Positions 24,973 to 34,121 of a stretch of DNA of 64,000 bases are shown here, piece by piece. Below the pieces are notes generated by a model. The model worked only from the letters and a program-made list of their open reading frames with translations. It did no database searches and was not told where the DNA came from. Each line of letters opens with the position of its first letter. Positions within the stretch are counted from its first letter, which is position 1. A program made the translations under genes and the position numbers. Origin of the DNA: Verrucomicrobiota bacterium (GTDB lineage: Bacteria > Verrucomicrobiota > Verrucomicrobiia > Opitutales > Opitutaceae); contig JAEWKR010000107.1 of NCBI GenBank assembly GCA_023457715.1, forward strand, positions 62,001 through 126,000. The letters are read 5' to 3'.

Positions 24973-27900
24973 ATGCGCTTTCCCCCCGACGTTGTGCGAC
25001 GATCCCTCGAGTTTGTCCTTTTCTCCGTGATGCTCGCGACGAGCGCCGCCGCGCAGTCCGCCCTCAAGCCGTTTGTGTTGCCGTGGGACGACGGCACGGC
25101 CACCGCGACCAGCCTGGCGGGCTGGCAGGCGGAGGCGGCCGGTAGCAGGGGACGCATTGTGGTGAATCCAGCAGGCCACTTCACGGAAGGGGCGGGCGGC
25201 TCCCGTATCCGTTTTCTGGGCGTCAACATCGGGGCCTCGGCGTGCTTCCCGCCAAAAAACATGGCGGACGGCATTGCTGCTCGCCTGGCGAAATTCGGCG
25301 TCAACAACGTCCGCTTTCACCACATGGAGGCGCCGTGGGAAGCCCGCGCCGTGCTCGTGAACTATACGACTGACTCCGCCGGCAATCCGATTGGCAACAG
25401 TCGCGATCTCAACCCTGACCGTCTCGACCGGCTGCACTATTTCATCTCCCGGCTGAAGGCGCACGGCATCTACGTCGATCTCAACCTGCTCGTCTCGCGG
25501 CAATTCTTCGCCGACGACGGCCTGCCCGCCGCGGTGACCGAACTGGGCTGGAAGGACCAGCACATCCTCGGCTTCTTCGAGCCCGCCGCGCTCGCGCTGC
25601 ACCGGGAATATGCGAGCAAACTGCTGTCTTCGCACAATCCCTACACGGGTCTGACGCTCGCGGAAGACCCTGCCATCGCCTTCGTCGAGGTCATGAACGA
25701 GAACGGATTGCTGCAAAAGTGGCACGACGGCGTCCTGGATACCCTTCCCACCGTTTTCCGCGAGTCGCTCACGACGCAGTGGAGCGGTTGGCTGGCCAGT
25801 CGGTTCGTCTCCACGGCGGCCCTACGGAGCGCGTGGGGCGCGGTGAACGAACCGCTGGGCGCGAACCGCCTGACGAATGGCGATTTTTCGGCGGGGACGA
25901 CCGGGTGGAACACGGAGCAGCACAACGGCGCGGTCGCGACGTTTGCGGCGACGAACGACTTTCCCAACGGCGGGCGGAGCCTCCGGATCACGGTCACCGG
26001 TGCAGGGTCGCAGGGCTGGCATGTGCAATTGAATCAGCGGGACCATGCGTTCACCGCCGGAGCGGTTTACACCGTGTCGTTCTGGGCGCGCGCCTCCGTC
26101 GGCAACACGCCCCTGGGCGCGCTGTTCGGCTATGCGGGACCCACGGACTACTCCACGGTGCAGGCGCTTCCGTCCGCCGTTCTCGGCACGGAATGGAAGG
26201 AGTACACGACCACGTTCACCGCGAACGCGTCGGTCTCCAATCTGCGGCTGAATTTCAACGGCTTCGGCGACCGCGCGGTCTCCGTCTGGCTCGCCAACGT
26301 GCGCTTTCAGCCGGGCGGGGTGGTGGGCCTGCCGGAAGGCGTCGCGCTGGAGAGCCGCACGATTCCCCTGCCCACGAAGGCGCGCGAGGGCTCCGGCACG
26401 CGGGCCCAGCGGCGCGATTGGACCCGATTCCTGCTCGGGCTGGAAACCGCCTACTGGACCGGGCTGCGCGACCACCTGAAACAGACCCTTGGATACGGCG
26501 GGCTCGTGTTCGGCACCATCATCGCCAACAGCCCGCCCAACCAGCAGGCCCTGTTCGACGCGATCGACACCCACAGCTACTGGCAGCACCCGCAATTCCC
26601 CGCCGGACAGGATTTCAACCCGAACACGTGGAGTGTGCCCAATGCGTCGATGGTCAACTCGCCCGCCAGTTCAACGCTGAGCGGACTGGCCGTGCAACGG
26701 GTGCAGGGCTGGCCGCATCTGGTCACCGAATACCAGCACGCGTCCCCGAACACCTATTCCAGCGAAGGCCCCGTCCTGGCAGCCGCGTATGGGGCGCTGC
26801 AGGATTGGGACGGCATCTGGATGTTCGCCTACGGGGGGAATGCAACCAACTGGGACCGCGGCTATGTGACGGGCTGGTTCGACCACGACACGCACGTCGG
26901 CAAGATGGCAAACATGCTGCTGGCCGCAGCGCTGTTCCGACGTGGTGATGTCGCGCCCGCGCGTCACGAACACACGCTCCGCTTCACCCCCGACGACGAA
27001 GTCGAAGTCGCCTCCTTCCTCGGCACCGGCTGGCACGTCGGCGATGCGGGCAACCTCGGAATGCCAGGCTCACTGGCGTTCCAACATCGCATCAACATGG
27101 CGGTCGGGGCCGGCACACGGGGTTCGACCGCCGTGCCGGCGGCCCCCGCGGGAGCGGTGATCCAGTCGGACACCCGGCAACTGCAGTGGGATACCAGCCA
27201 GCCGGGGAAAGGGGTGGTCACCGTGGACACGCCCCGCACCAAGGCGGTCGTCGGTTTTGTCGCCGGCCGCACCTTCGACCTCGGCGGTTTCGTCTTCGCG
27301 CCGGGCAATACCCGCCAGGATTGGCTGACGGCGGGTCTGCTGACGGTCGAGGGCGAGTCGCTCGTCCATGCGGGGGGTGCCCGCGCGCTCCTGATTCTGA
27401 CCGGGGATCAGGAGAACACCGGGCAGCGGTGGAACGACAGCACGCGCACCTCCGTCAGTGCGAACTGGGGCAGCGCCCCGGTGCTGGTCGAAGTTGTGCC
27501 GCTGACTCTCACCCTGCCGATTCCCGCCGCGCGGGTGCGCGCCTGGGCGCTCGATGCCCGGGGCGCGCGCACGACGGAACTCGCCGTTACCGACAGCGCC
27601 GGAAAAGCGCGGGTGGTCGTGGGCTCGGCCGCGGACACCGTGTGGTACGAGATCGTGGTTTCCCCGGGTTCGCCCGTGGCGCCTGAGATCACGCGCCAGC
27701 TCCTCGGGCAAACCATCGCGCCAGGGGCCTCTGTCACCCTCGAGGCTGGTTTTTCCGGGTGGCCGACTCCGGAGATCGCGTGGTATCGCGGCGCCACTCG
27801 CCTCAACGCCACGGGGAATCGACTTACCCTGACCAACGCCACTCCCGCCGACGCCGGGCTTTATCGCGCCGTCGCCACGAACAGCGTGGGCGAAGTCGTG

Positions 27901-28764
27901 ACGCGGGACGCGCGGCTGGTGGTGGGGTCGATCGACCCTGCGAGCAGCCGGCTGGCGAACGTTTCGACCCGGGCCGGGGTCCTGGCGGGCGACAAGGTCC
28001 TGATCCCGGGCTTTGCGGTGAAGGGTACCGGCCGGAAGGAAGTGGTGATCCGTGGCGTGGGGCCCGCGCTGGCCGGTTATGGACTGGCGGATGCCGTGGT
28101 GGATACGCAGATCGCGGTCTACCCGAGCGGTGTGGGCACGCCGATCGCGACCAACGACGATTGGAAACCGTCGGACATCGGCGATGCGTTTGACCGCGTG
28201 TGGGCGTTCAACTTCACCGACGGCAGCAAGGACGCGGCACTGCGACTGGAGTTGGACCCGGGCGTGTACAGCATTCACGTCAGCGGCGTCGGCGGGGCGA
28301 CGGGGGTGGGTCTGGCCGAGGTGTACGATGGCGATCTCTCCGGATCCACGCGACTGGTGAATCTCTCCACGCGCGGGCAGGTCGACACCGACGCGAGGCG
28401 GATGGTCGGCGGCTTCGTCGTGGCCGGACCGGCGCCGAAACAGGTTTTGATTCGAGGGATTGGGCCGTCGCTGGCCCCCTTCGGGGTGTCCGATGTGTTG
28501 CGTGACCCAAAACTCACCCTGATCGAGATGGCACATGACGGAGTGCCGACGCGGGAGCTCCTGAGCAACGATGACTGGTACGCGGACCCGGCGGTCGGGG
28601 CCGAGATCGCGGCGGCGGGTGACGCCGTCGGCGCGTTTCGGCTTCCTGCGGGCACAAAGGACGCCGCGCTGCTCGTCTGGCTCGAGCCGGGCTCGTACAC
28701 CGTGTTCCTCGAGGGCGTGGCCGGGGACCGCGGCGTTGGCCTGCTGGAAATCTACGAACGCTAG
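24973..28764 (+). CDS. Large secreted glycosidase (clan GH-A, GH5-like) with CBM, Ig and C-terminal beta modules
   Basis: 1263 aa. Signal peptide about 1-28 ends in SAAAQ. A TIM-barrel-like catalytic region has NNVRFHHMEAPW, the acid/base candidate Glu243 in EVMNENG and a nucleophile candidate Glu586 in LVTEYQH. Between them sits a CBM4/9-like insert (about 297-450: TNGDFSAGTTGWN, then FGDRAVSVWLANVRF). An Ig-like domain (about 903-986) follows. Two copies of a beta module (about 990-1124 and 1125-1263) end the protein; each has a GFxxxGxGxK segment, a RGxGPxLAxxG segment, NDDW and KDAAL. It probably degrades plant or algal polysaccharide at the cell surface; the substrate is unknown. The ATG at 24973 is the one that yields a signal peptide. 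Confidence 0.75.
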   Translation: MRFPPDVVRRSLEFVLFSVMLATSAAAQSALKPFVLPWDDGTATATSLAGWQAEAAGSRGRIVVNPAGHFTEGAGGSRIRFLGVNIGASACFPPKNMADGIAARLAKFGVNNVRFHHMEAPWEARAVLVNYTTDSAGNPIGNSRDLNPDRLDRLHYFISRLKAHGIYVDLNLLVSRQFFADDGLPAAVTELGWKDQHILGFFEPAALALHREYASKLLSSHNPYTGLTLAEDPAIAFVEVMNENGLLQKWHDGVLDTLPTVFRESLTTQWSGWLASRFVSTAALRSAWGAVNEPLGANRLTNGDFSAGTTGWNTEQHNGAVATFAATNDFPNGGRSLRITVTGAGSQGWHVQLNQRDHAFTAGAVYTVSFWARASVGNTPLGALFGYAGPTDYSTVQALPSAVLGTEWKEYTTTFTANASVSNLRLNFNGFGDRAVSVWLANVRFQPGGVVGLPEGVALESRTIPLPTKAREGSGTRAQRRDWTRFLLGLETAYWTGLRDHLKQTLGYGGLVFGTIIANSPPNQQALFDAIDTHSYWQHPQFPAGQDFNPNTWSVPNASMVNSPASSTLSGLAVQRVQGWPHLVTEYQHASPNTYSSEGPVLAAAYGALQDWDGIWMFAYGGNATNWDRGYVTGWFDHDTHVGKMANMLLAAALFRRGDVAPARHEHTLRFTPDDEVEVASFLGTGWHVGDAGNLGMPGSLAFQHRINMAVGAGTRGSTAVPAAPAGAVIQSDTRQLQWDTSQPGKGVVTVDTPRTKAVVGFVAGRTFDLGGFVFAPGNTRQDWLTAGLLTVEGESLVHAGGARALLILTGDQENTGQRWNDSTRTSVSANWGSAPVLVEVVPLTLTLPIPAARVRAWALDARGARTTELAVTDSAGKARVVVGSAADTVWYEIVVSPGSPVAPEITRQLLGQTIAPGASVTLEAGFSGWPTPEIAWYRGATRLNATGNRLTLTNATPADAGLYRAVATNSVGEVVTRDARLVVGSIDPASSRLANVSTRAGVLAGDKVLIPGFAVKGTGRKEVVIRGVGPALAGYGLADAVVDTQIAVYPSGVGTPIATNDDWKPSDIGDAFDRVWAFNFTDGSKDAALRLELDPGVYSIHVSGVGGATGVGLAEVYDGDLSGSTRLVNLSTRGQVDTDARRMVGGFVVAGPAPKQVLIRGIGPSLAPFGVSDVLRDPKLTLIEMAHDGVPTRELLSNDDWYADPAVGAEIAAAGDAVGAFRLPAGTKDAALLVWLEPGSYTVFLEGVAGDRGVGLLEIYER

Positions 28765-28768
28765 CTCG

Positions 28769-28783
28769 CGCGGTCGAACCGCG
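28769..28783. terminator. Possible convergent 3' hairpin
   Basis: A CGCGGT-CGA-ACCGCG palindrome lies in the 35 bp between the glycosidase stop and the convergent HD gene stop. There is no T-tract, so termination is only a guess. Confidence 0.3.
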
Positions 28784-28799
28784 GGACGGCCGCGGGCCT

Positions 28800-29657
28800 T
28801 CAGCGCGCCGCTTCTCCCACCAGCCGGGACTGAATGATCGCCAGGTTGCGCTCCACCGCCTCCAGATACGGATTTCTACCCTCGGGGTAGGGATGCGCGA
28901 GAAAGCGATACACCGCCGCAAAATCGTGCTCGAGCTTTGGCAGCACGACCTCGCGCCAGAACAGGGGAGTGCGGCGCTTGAGATCCGCCGCAGAATGGAA
29001 CAGCCGGCGCCCCGCCGGGACGTGCACGAAATCGTCGGACTCCTGAAACTCGGCGAACAGGATGTCGAGTTCGTCCGGATAATCGGGGGCGGCCATCTGC
29101 CCCAGGTAGTCACCTGTCGCCAGCGCGCACCCGATCACACGATCGATCGGTTCGCGGAACGTCAGCCGCGTCACCTGATCCAGCGGCCCCGTGCAGTTGA
29201 TGGCGCCCAACACCGCCTCGACCTCGTGATCCAGCGCACCGAGCGTGGGAAGATAGGTTGCCGCAAACGCGCAGCTGCGCAGCACGTGGCAGAACGTGTA
29301 CTTGGCGCCCGTGCCACTGCGGTCGGAACGCAGCTTCAGGTAGCCGGAATCGTGCAAGAGCGAACCCGATACGGCCAGTTCGAACTGACGGGCGGTCAGG
29401 CGCGGGTTGACCCCCGCCCGGTGGCGTCCCGCCAGAATCAACACGCTGCAAACGGTGGCCTGGAGGGTATGCTCCAGGTCGTGGTAACGCAGATCGACTC
29501 CTCCGTAATCCGGGTGCCGGCCGGCAAAGAGATCCTCCACGTCCTTGAACATCCGGCGCATCCACAGGATGGCGGTGCCCGGAAAGAGGGCGGCGAACTC
29601 AGCCTCGATGAACGCGGCGGCCGCGGCGGGGCTCTTGGTGTCTACGGGGGGGAACAT
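28800..29657 (-). CDS. HD-domain protein (putative phosphohydrolase)
   Basis: 285 aa. HD metal-site pieces are YHDLEHTLQAT at about residue 58 and the HD doublet in SLLHDSGY. Further candidate ligands lie in FCHVLRSC and ALATGDYLGQMA. The domain is in the PDEase/HD superfamily, which hydrolyses cyclic or poly-nucleotides, but the substrate cannot be told. It is convergent with the glycosidase gene. Confidence 0.7.
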   Translation of the reverse strand: MFPPVDTKSPAAAAAFIEAEFAALFPGTAILWMRRMFKDVEDLFAGRHPDYGGVDLRYHDLEHTLQATVCSVLILAGRHRAGVNPRLTARQFELAVSGSLLHDSGYLKLRSDRSGTGAKYTFCHVLRSCAFAATYLPTLGALDHEVEAVLGAINCTGPLDQVTRLTFREPIDRVIGCALATGDYLGQMAAPDYPDELDILFAEFQESDDFVHVPAGRRLFHSAADLKRRTPLFWREVVLPKLEHDFAAVYRFLAHPYPEGRNPYLEAVERNLAIIQSRLVGEAAR

Positions 29658-29756
29658 GCGGCGGAGCTCGCCTCGGGCGCGGGCCTGGGAAGTCCGTGCG
29701 ATTAAGGATTTGCGGAAAACCTCGGCAAGCCCAAAGGTCCGCTGACCTTCCCCATG

Positions 29757-29790
29757 CTGACTGCAGACCGCAGATTGCAGACTGACGGCC
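29757..29790. repeat. Short tandem array of GCAGACT/GCAGATT units
   Basis: Four imperfect 7-nt units (CTGACTGCAGACC, GCAGATT, GCAGACTG) lie between the HD gene start and coaE. It resembles, on a small scale, the private intergenic arrays elsewhere in the window. Confidence 0.4.
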
Positions 29791-29827
29791 GCCGACCCGC
29801 GCGTGCCGGATCAGGCCGGATTACCCG

Positions 29828-30406
29828 ATGACGGTAGGACTCACCGGCGGGATGGGGTGTGGCAAGTCGACGGCAGCCCGGCTCTTTGAGCAACGGGGGT
29901 TTCGCCGCATCGATGTCGACGAACTGGTCCGCGAACGCGTGCTGCGTGACCCTGCCATCATCGCCGCGATCCGGGGCCAGTTCGGGGAAGGCGTGGTGAG
30001 TGACGGGCAAATCAGCCGACCCGCTCTCGCCCGGATCGTGTTTGCGGCCGAGGACCAGCTCCGGCAGCTGGAGGAGATCGTCCACCCGGCCGTCTCGCAG
30101 CTCTGGCGCGGTGCGATCGCGGCGGAACCTCACCTGCGCTGGGTGGCCGAGGTGCCCCTCCTGTTTGAAAAGGGGCTGGAGAATAGGTTTGATTTCACGG
30201 TCTGTGTGGCCTGTTCTCCCGCTCTGCAACTTGCCCGGCTGGAGCGGCGCGGCGTTCCGCGCGATCTCGCCGGGCAGCGAATTTCCAAGCAACTGCCGTT
30301 GGTGACCAAGATCCAGCGGGCCGATTTTGTCCTGTGGAACGAAGGTTCCGCTGAATTCCTCCAGGCCGAAATCGACCATCTGATCGCGCATCAGCTGACT
30401 GCTTGA
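29828..30406 (+). CDS. coaE: Dephospho-CoA kinase
   Basis: 192 aa. Final step of coenzyme A synthesis, phosphorylating the 3' hydroxyl of dephospho-CoA. Walker A is GLTGGMGCGKST at the very N-terminus. Other family pieces are DVDELVRE and the EVPLLFEKGLEN stretch that precedes the lid. Length is normal. The rho frame opens 4 bp before its stop, but the accepted rho start is 71 bp further on. Confidence 0.93.
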   Translation: MTVGLTGGMGCGKSTAARLFEQRGFRRIDVDELVRERVLRDPAIIAAIRGQFGEGVVSDGQISRPALARIVFAAEDQLRQLEEIVHPAVSQLWRGAIAAEPHLRWVAEVPLLFEKGLENRFDFTVCVACSPALQLARLERRGVPRDLAGQRISKQLPLVTKIQRADFVLWNEGSAEFLQAEIDHLIAHQLTA

Positions 30407-30477
30407 ACGTTCGGGTCGCCCGCCACCCGGAATCCTTCCTGGAGGCGCCGTTTTTACCCTCCCGTATCCTTCCTGAC

Positions 30478-32652
30478 ATGTCCCTCCCTCCCAAATCTGA
30501 CGACGACGCACCGGCTGCCGGTGGCGACGCGAAGAAAACGCGCCGTCCGCGCACGACCACGACTCGTGCCCGGAAGCCCAAGACCGAAAAGACTGAGCGC
30601 GTGCGGAAATCGTCGCGGACGACGTCGGCGGTCCAGCCGGAACTGCCCATGTCGGACCACCCGGCGTCCGTCGAGCATTCCGCCCCGCGCGAGGAATCGC
30701 ATGAACGTCGTGGGCCGCAGGAAACGCGTGAGTCCGCCCCGGCGCCGCGCGAGCAGCGCGAACCGGCGCCGCAGCCCAGGGAAGAATTTCGGCCATCGAC
30801 GGACGAGCGCCGCGGAGACCGCGGCCCGGAGAGGGATGCGCCAGCGGGCGACAGCAGCCCTGCCGCGCCGGCCTCAGCGGGCGCCGACTCCGGTCCTGGC
30901 ATCCGCGACGCAGCCGACCATCGCGAGGCGCGCGAATTCCAGTCCCCTGCCGCCGAAGGGGGGGGCTCGCAACCGCCGGAGAACCAGACCGGCGGAGGGG
31001 AGGGTGCCCCCGCCCCTGAACCCCAGCGGCAACAGGGGGGTGGTGGCGGACACCGCCACGAGCGCCACGAACGTCACCACGACCAGCCGCGCGGCCAGCA
31101 TCAGGGCGGCCAGCATCAAGGTGGCCAGCACGGCCAGGGGGGGCAGCATGGCCAGGGCGGCGGACGAGAGGACCGGGGATTCTGGAAGCACGGCAAACGC
31201 AAGCGCGGCCGGCACGGCGGAGGTCCCTGGCAGCCGGGTGGGGGAGGTGGCGGCGGCCGCGAGCCGCTCCCGCCGCAGTTGCCGCCGCCCAGCAATGCGC
31301 CGGTTTTTGGCGACCTGCCGAACCCGTCGCGGTTCGCGGATCTCGCCGCCTTGGACACGCTCGCCCAGGAAGTCACGTCCGGCGGCGGCGAGCCGCTGTG
31401 GTTGAACCAGATTTATGCGAAACCGCTGGCGGAGCTGACGACCTTTGCCCGCGAACTCGGCGTGCCGTTCGAGGGCGTGCCCAACCGGCGGCAGCTGCTC
31501 ACCGAGATCTTCAGGTTCATCGGCGAGAAAAAGCGGCCGCTGCGCGACCTCGGCTACATCGATTTGAACGACCGGGGCGCCTTCGTCGTGCACGACCATG
31601 CGAACTATCGGTTGTATCCTGAAGATCCCTACCTGCCCGAGAGCCTGCTGAAGCGGTACGGTCTCAAACGCGGGCATCGCATCGAGGTCACCCTGCAGCC
31701 TCCGCAAGAGGGGGAGCGCTGTCCCTCCGTCGTGCGGCTGGAACAGGTGCAGGGGATGGCACCGGACGAGATCTCAAAGGTGACTCCGTTCGAGGAACTG
31801 GTGCCGTATTACCCGCTGCAGCGTATTCTGCTGGAGGAGTCAGAGGTGCATCCGAAGGACGTGTCGATGCGGGCGGTGGATATCCTGACGCCGATCGGGT
31901 TCGGGCAGCGCGGCCTCATCGTGGCCCCCCCGCGGACGGGCAAGACGATCCTCCTGCAGAACATCGCCAATTCGATCTCGGCCAACAGCCCTGACGTGAA
32001 GCTGGTCCTGTTGCTCATCGATGAGCGCCCCGAGGAAGTGACGGACTTCAAGCGCCACACCAAGGGCGAGGTCGTGTCCTCCACCTTCGACGAAACGCCC
32101 GAGAGCCACGTTCATTGCGCCGAGATGGTGATCGAGATCGCGCGCCGGCGCGTGGAGCAGGGCGAACATGTCGTCATTCTGCTGGACTCGATCACCCGCC
32201 TCGCCCGCGCCTACAACGCGCTGACGGGCAACTCGGGCAAGATCATGTCGGGCGGCATGGAGGCGACGGCGCTCCAGAAGCCCAAGCGGTTCTTCGGCTC
32301 CGCCCGCAACATCGAGGGCGGCGGCAGCCTGACGATCATCGCGAGCGCGCTCATTGATACCGGTTCGCGCATGGACGAAGTCATCTTCGAGGAGTTCAAG
32401 GGGACCGGAAACAGCGAACTGCACCTGGATCGCGGGCTGGTGGAACGCCGGATCTTCCCGGCGATCAACATCGACCGCTCCGGCACCCGCAAGGAGGAGC
32501 TGATCTACCACCCCGAGGAACTCCAGCGGATCTACGCGTTGCGCCGCGCCATGCAGGGCCTCGGGCCGATCGAGTCGATGGAGATGCTCATCACGCGCCT
32601 CCGGAAGACGAAGTCCAACGCCGAGTTCCTGCTCAGCCTGGCTCCGAAGTGA
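30478..32652 (+). CDS. rho: Transcription termination factor Rho with long disordered N-terminus (Rho-1)
   Basis: 724 aa RNA-dependent ATPase/helicase. Residues 1 to about 275 are low-complexity (Pro/Glu/Arg, then Gly/Gln/His with GGQHGQ repeats and a KHGKRKRGRHGGG basic patch). A Rho_N-like segment (LAELTTFARELG, NRRQLLTEIF) and a cold-shock-like RNA-binding domain follow. The ATPase has Walker A APPRTGKT, Walker B-like VILLDSITRLARAYN, a Q-loop SSTFDE and KGTGNSELHLDR. It is the canonical copy by motif conservation. The ATG at 30478 was chosen because upstream codons overlap coaE. A second rho lies at 40959-42203. Confidence 0.93.
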   Translation: MSLPPKSDDDAPAAGGDAKKTRRPRTTTTRARKPKTEKTERVRKSSRTTSAVQPELPMSDHPASVEHSAPREESHERRGPQETRESAPAPREQREPAPQPREEFRPSTDERRGDRGPERDAPAGDSSPAAPASAGADSGPGIRDAADHREAREFQSPAAEGGGSQPPENQTGGGEGAPAPEPQRQQGGGGGHRHERHERHHDQPRGQHQGGQHQGGQHGQGGQHGQGGGREDRGFWKHGKRKRGRHGGGPWQPGGGGGGGREPLPPQLPPPSNAPVFGDLPNPSRFADLAALDTLAQEVTSGGGEPLWLNQIYAKPLAELTTFARELGVPFEGVPNRRQLLTEIFRFIGEKKRPLRDLGYIDLNDRGAFVVHDHANYRLYPEDPYLPESLLKRYGLKRGHRIEVTLQPPQEGERCPSVVRLEQVQGMAPDEISKVTPFEELVPYYPLQRILLEESEVHPKDVSMRAVDILTPIGFGQRGLIVAPPRTGKTILLQNIANSISANSPDVKLVLLLIDERPEEVTDFKRHTKGEVVSSTFDETPESHVHCAEMVIEIARRRVEQGEHVVILLDSITRLARAYNALTGNSGKIMSGGMEATALQKPKRFFGSARNIEGGGSLTIIASALIDTGSRMDEVIFEEFKGTGNSELHLDRGLVERRIFPAINIDRSGTRKEELIYHPEELQRIYALRRAMQGLGPIESMEMLITRLRKTKSNAEFLLSLAPK

Positions 32653-32787
32653 TTTACGATTTACGATTCACGATTTATGATTGGGGCCGGCCGCGTACGT
32701 CACGCTGATCCTTCGGTTGGCACCTTTGGGTGTCTTTCGGCAGCGACCGGCCGGCCACAATGACCCGCAAATCATAAATCGTAAATT
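32651..32787. repeat. Inverted array of ATTTACGATT-type units after rho
   Basis: Left arm 32651-32682 is made of TTTACGA-type units and overlaps the rho TGA. Right arm 32769-32787 is its inverted counterpart (AAATCATAAATCG). Between them lie about 85 bp of GC-rich sequence. The unit is unique to this locus. It could fold as a 3' hairpin of the rho mRNA. Confidence 0.75.
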
Positions 32788-32865
32788 GCCGGTCAACGTG
32801 CTCCGATCCACGGCTTCGCGCTCGGCCTCTCCCAGATCCGGTCTAGCTTACCCGCACCTCCCGCC

Positions 32866-33948
32866 ATGAGTTACGAAATGAATGACCTGCTCGACCTGAT
32901 GGTCGATCAGGGCGGCTCCGATCTTCACCTGCAGGTTCACCAACCGCCGACGCTGCGAATCAGCGGCAGCATGCTGCCAATCGACGGCCCGGCGCTCACT
33001 CCCGCGGACACGGAGAAGCTGATGCTCTCGATCACCCCGGACGGCCACGTCTCCCAGGTGAAGCTCAACGGCGGGGCGGACTTCGGGTTCGCCTTCGGCG
33101 AGAAGGCGCGCTTCCGCGTGTCGGTGCTGAAATCCAAGGGACACTACGGCATGGTCTTGCGGCAGATCCCGTACAAGATGTTCGGTCTGCGGGATATCGG
33201 CCTGCCGGATAAGATCCGCGAATTGTTGTTCCGGCCCCGCGGCCTCATCCTGGTGACGGGGCCGACCGGTTCCGGCAAGTCGACGACGCTTGCCTCGATG
33301 GTGAACTACATCAACGAGAACCGGGACGGTCACATCATCACGATCGAGGACCCCATCGAGTATTATCACAACCACAAGCGCTGTGTCGTCACCCAGCGCG
33401 AAGTGCACGTCGATGTGCCGAGCTTTTCCGAAGCGATCCGACGCGCACTGCGTCAGGACCCGGATGTGATCCTCGTGGGCGAAATGCGCGACCTCGAGAC
33501 GATCGAAGCGGCGATCAGCGCCGCGGAAACAGGTCACCTCGTGTTCGGCACGCTGCACACGAACAGCGCGGCGAAGACCGTCGACCGCATTGTCGATGCC
33601 TTTCCGGCCAACATGAAGGACATGATCCGGACCCAGCTGGCGTCATCGCTGGTGGCGGTCATTTCCCAGGTGCTCTGCAAGAAGAATGGCGGCGGTCGCA
33701 TCGCGGGGTACGAGATCATGGTGAACACCACCTCGATCGGGTCGCTCATCCGCGAGAACAAGACCTTCCGCATCTCCTCGGACATCCAGACCGGCGCTCA
33801 CCTCGGGATGATCACGATGGACACCCATCTGATGAGCTTGGTGAACCGCGAGCTGGTTGCCCCCGACGAGGCCCTGGAAAAAGCGCAGGACCCCAATGTC
33901 ATGCGCGAGAAATTCCTGCAGATGGGGCTCAAGCTCCGGGCGATCTAG
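32866..33948 (+). CDS. pilT: Type IV pilus retraction ATPase PilT
   Basis: 360 aa. Powers pilus retraction and twitching motility from the cytoplasmic side of the inner membrane. N-terminal PAS-like GGSDLHLQ; Walker A GPTGSGKSTT; Asp-box ITIEDPIEY; Walker B-like DVILVGEMRD; His-box TGHLVFGTLHTNSA. The region near the C-terminus has SIGSLIRENKT, the PilT AIRNLIRE-type motif, which favours PilT over PilB. No other pilus genes are adjacent. With comM nearby, natural competence is possible; that is inference. Confidence 0.93.
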   Translation: MSYEMNDLLDLMVDQGGSDLHLQVHQPPTLRISGSMLPIDGPALTPADTEKLMLSITPDGHVSQVKLNGGADFGFAFGEKARFRVSVLKSKGHYGMVLRQIPYKMFGLRDIGLPDKIRELLFRPRGLILVTGPTGSGKSTTLASMVNYINENRDGHIITIEDPIEYYHNHKRCVVTQREVHVDVPSFSEAIRRALRQDPDVILVGEMRDLETIEAAISAAETGHLVFGTLHTNSAAKTVDRIVDAFPANMKDMIRTQLASSLVAVISQVLCKKNGGGRIAGYEIMVNTTSIGSLIRENKTFRISSDIQTGAHLGMITMDTHLMSLVNRELVAPDEALEKAQDPNVMREKFLQMGLKLRAI

Positions 33949-33950
33949 GG

Positions 33951-34091
33951 AAATCCCACCGGCCAAAGAAATCCCAAATCCCAAACGTACAAACCCCAAA
34001 AAAATCCCGAACTACAAATCCCAAGGGGTTCCGGTCAGCTTTGGAATTTGGGATTTCGTTGGGATTTGGAGTTTTGGGTTTTGGGATTTGC
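33951..34091. repeat. Inverted array of AAATCCCAA-type units after pilT
   Basis: Left arm 33951-34024 repeats AAATCCCAA/AAACCCCAA units. Right arm 34040-34091 carries the complement (TTGGGATTT, TTTTGGGTT). The arms are separated by about 15 bp, starting 2 bp after the pilT stop and ending 30 bp before the convergent HD gene stop. It is strikingly AT-richer than its surroundings. Confidence 0.8.
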
Positions 34092-34121
34092 CCGCCGCGG
34101 CCAACGTCCGTCCGCCTCGCC

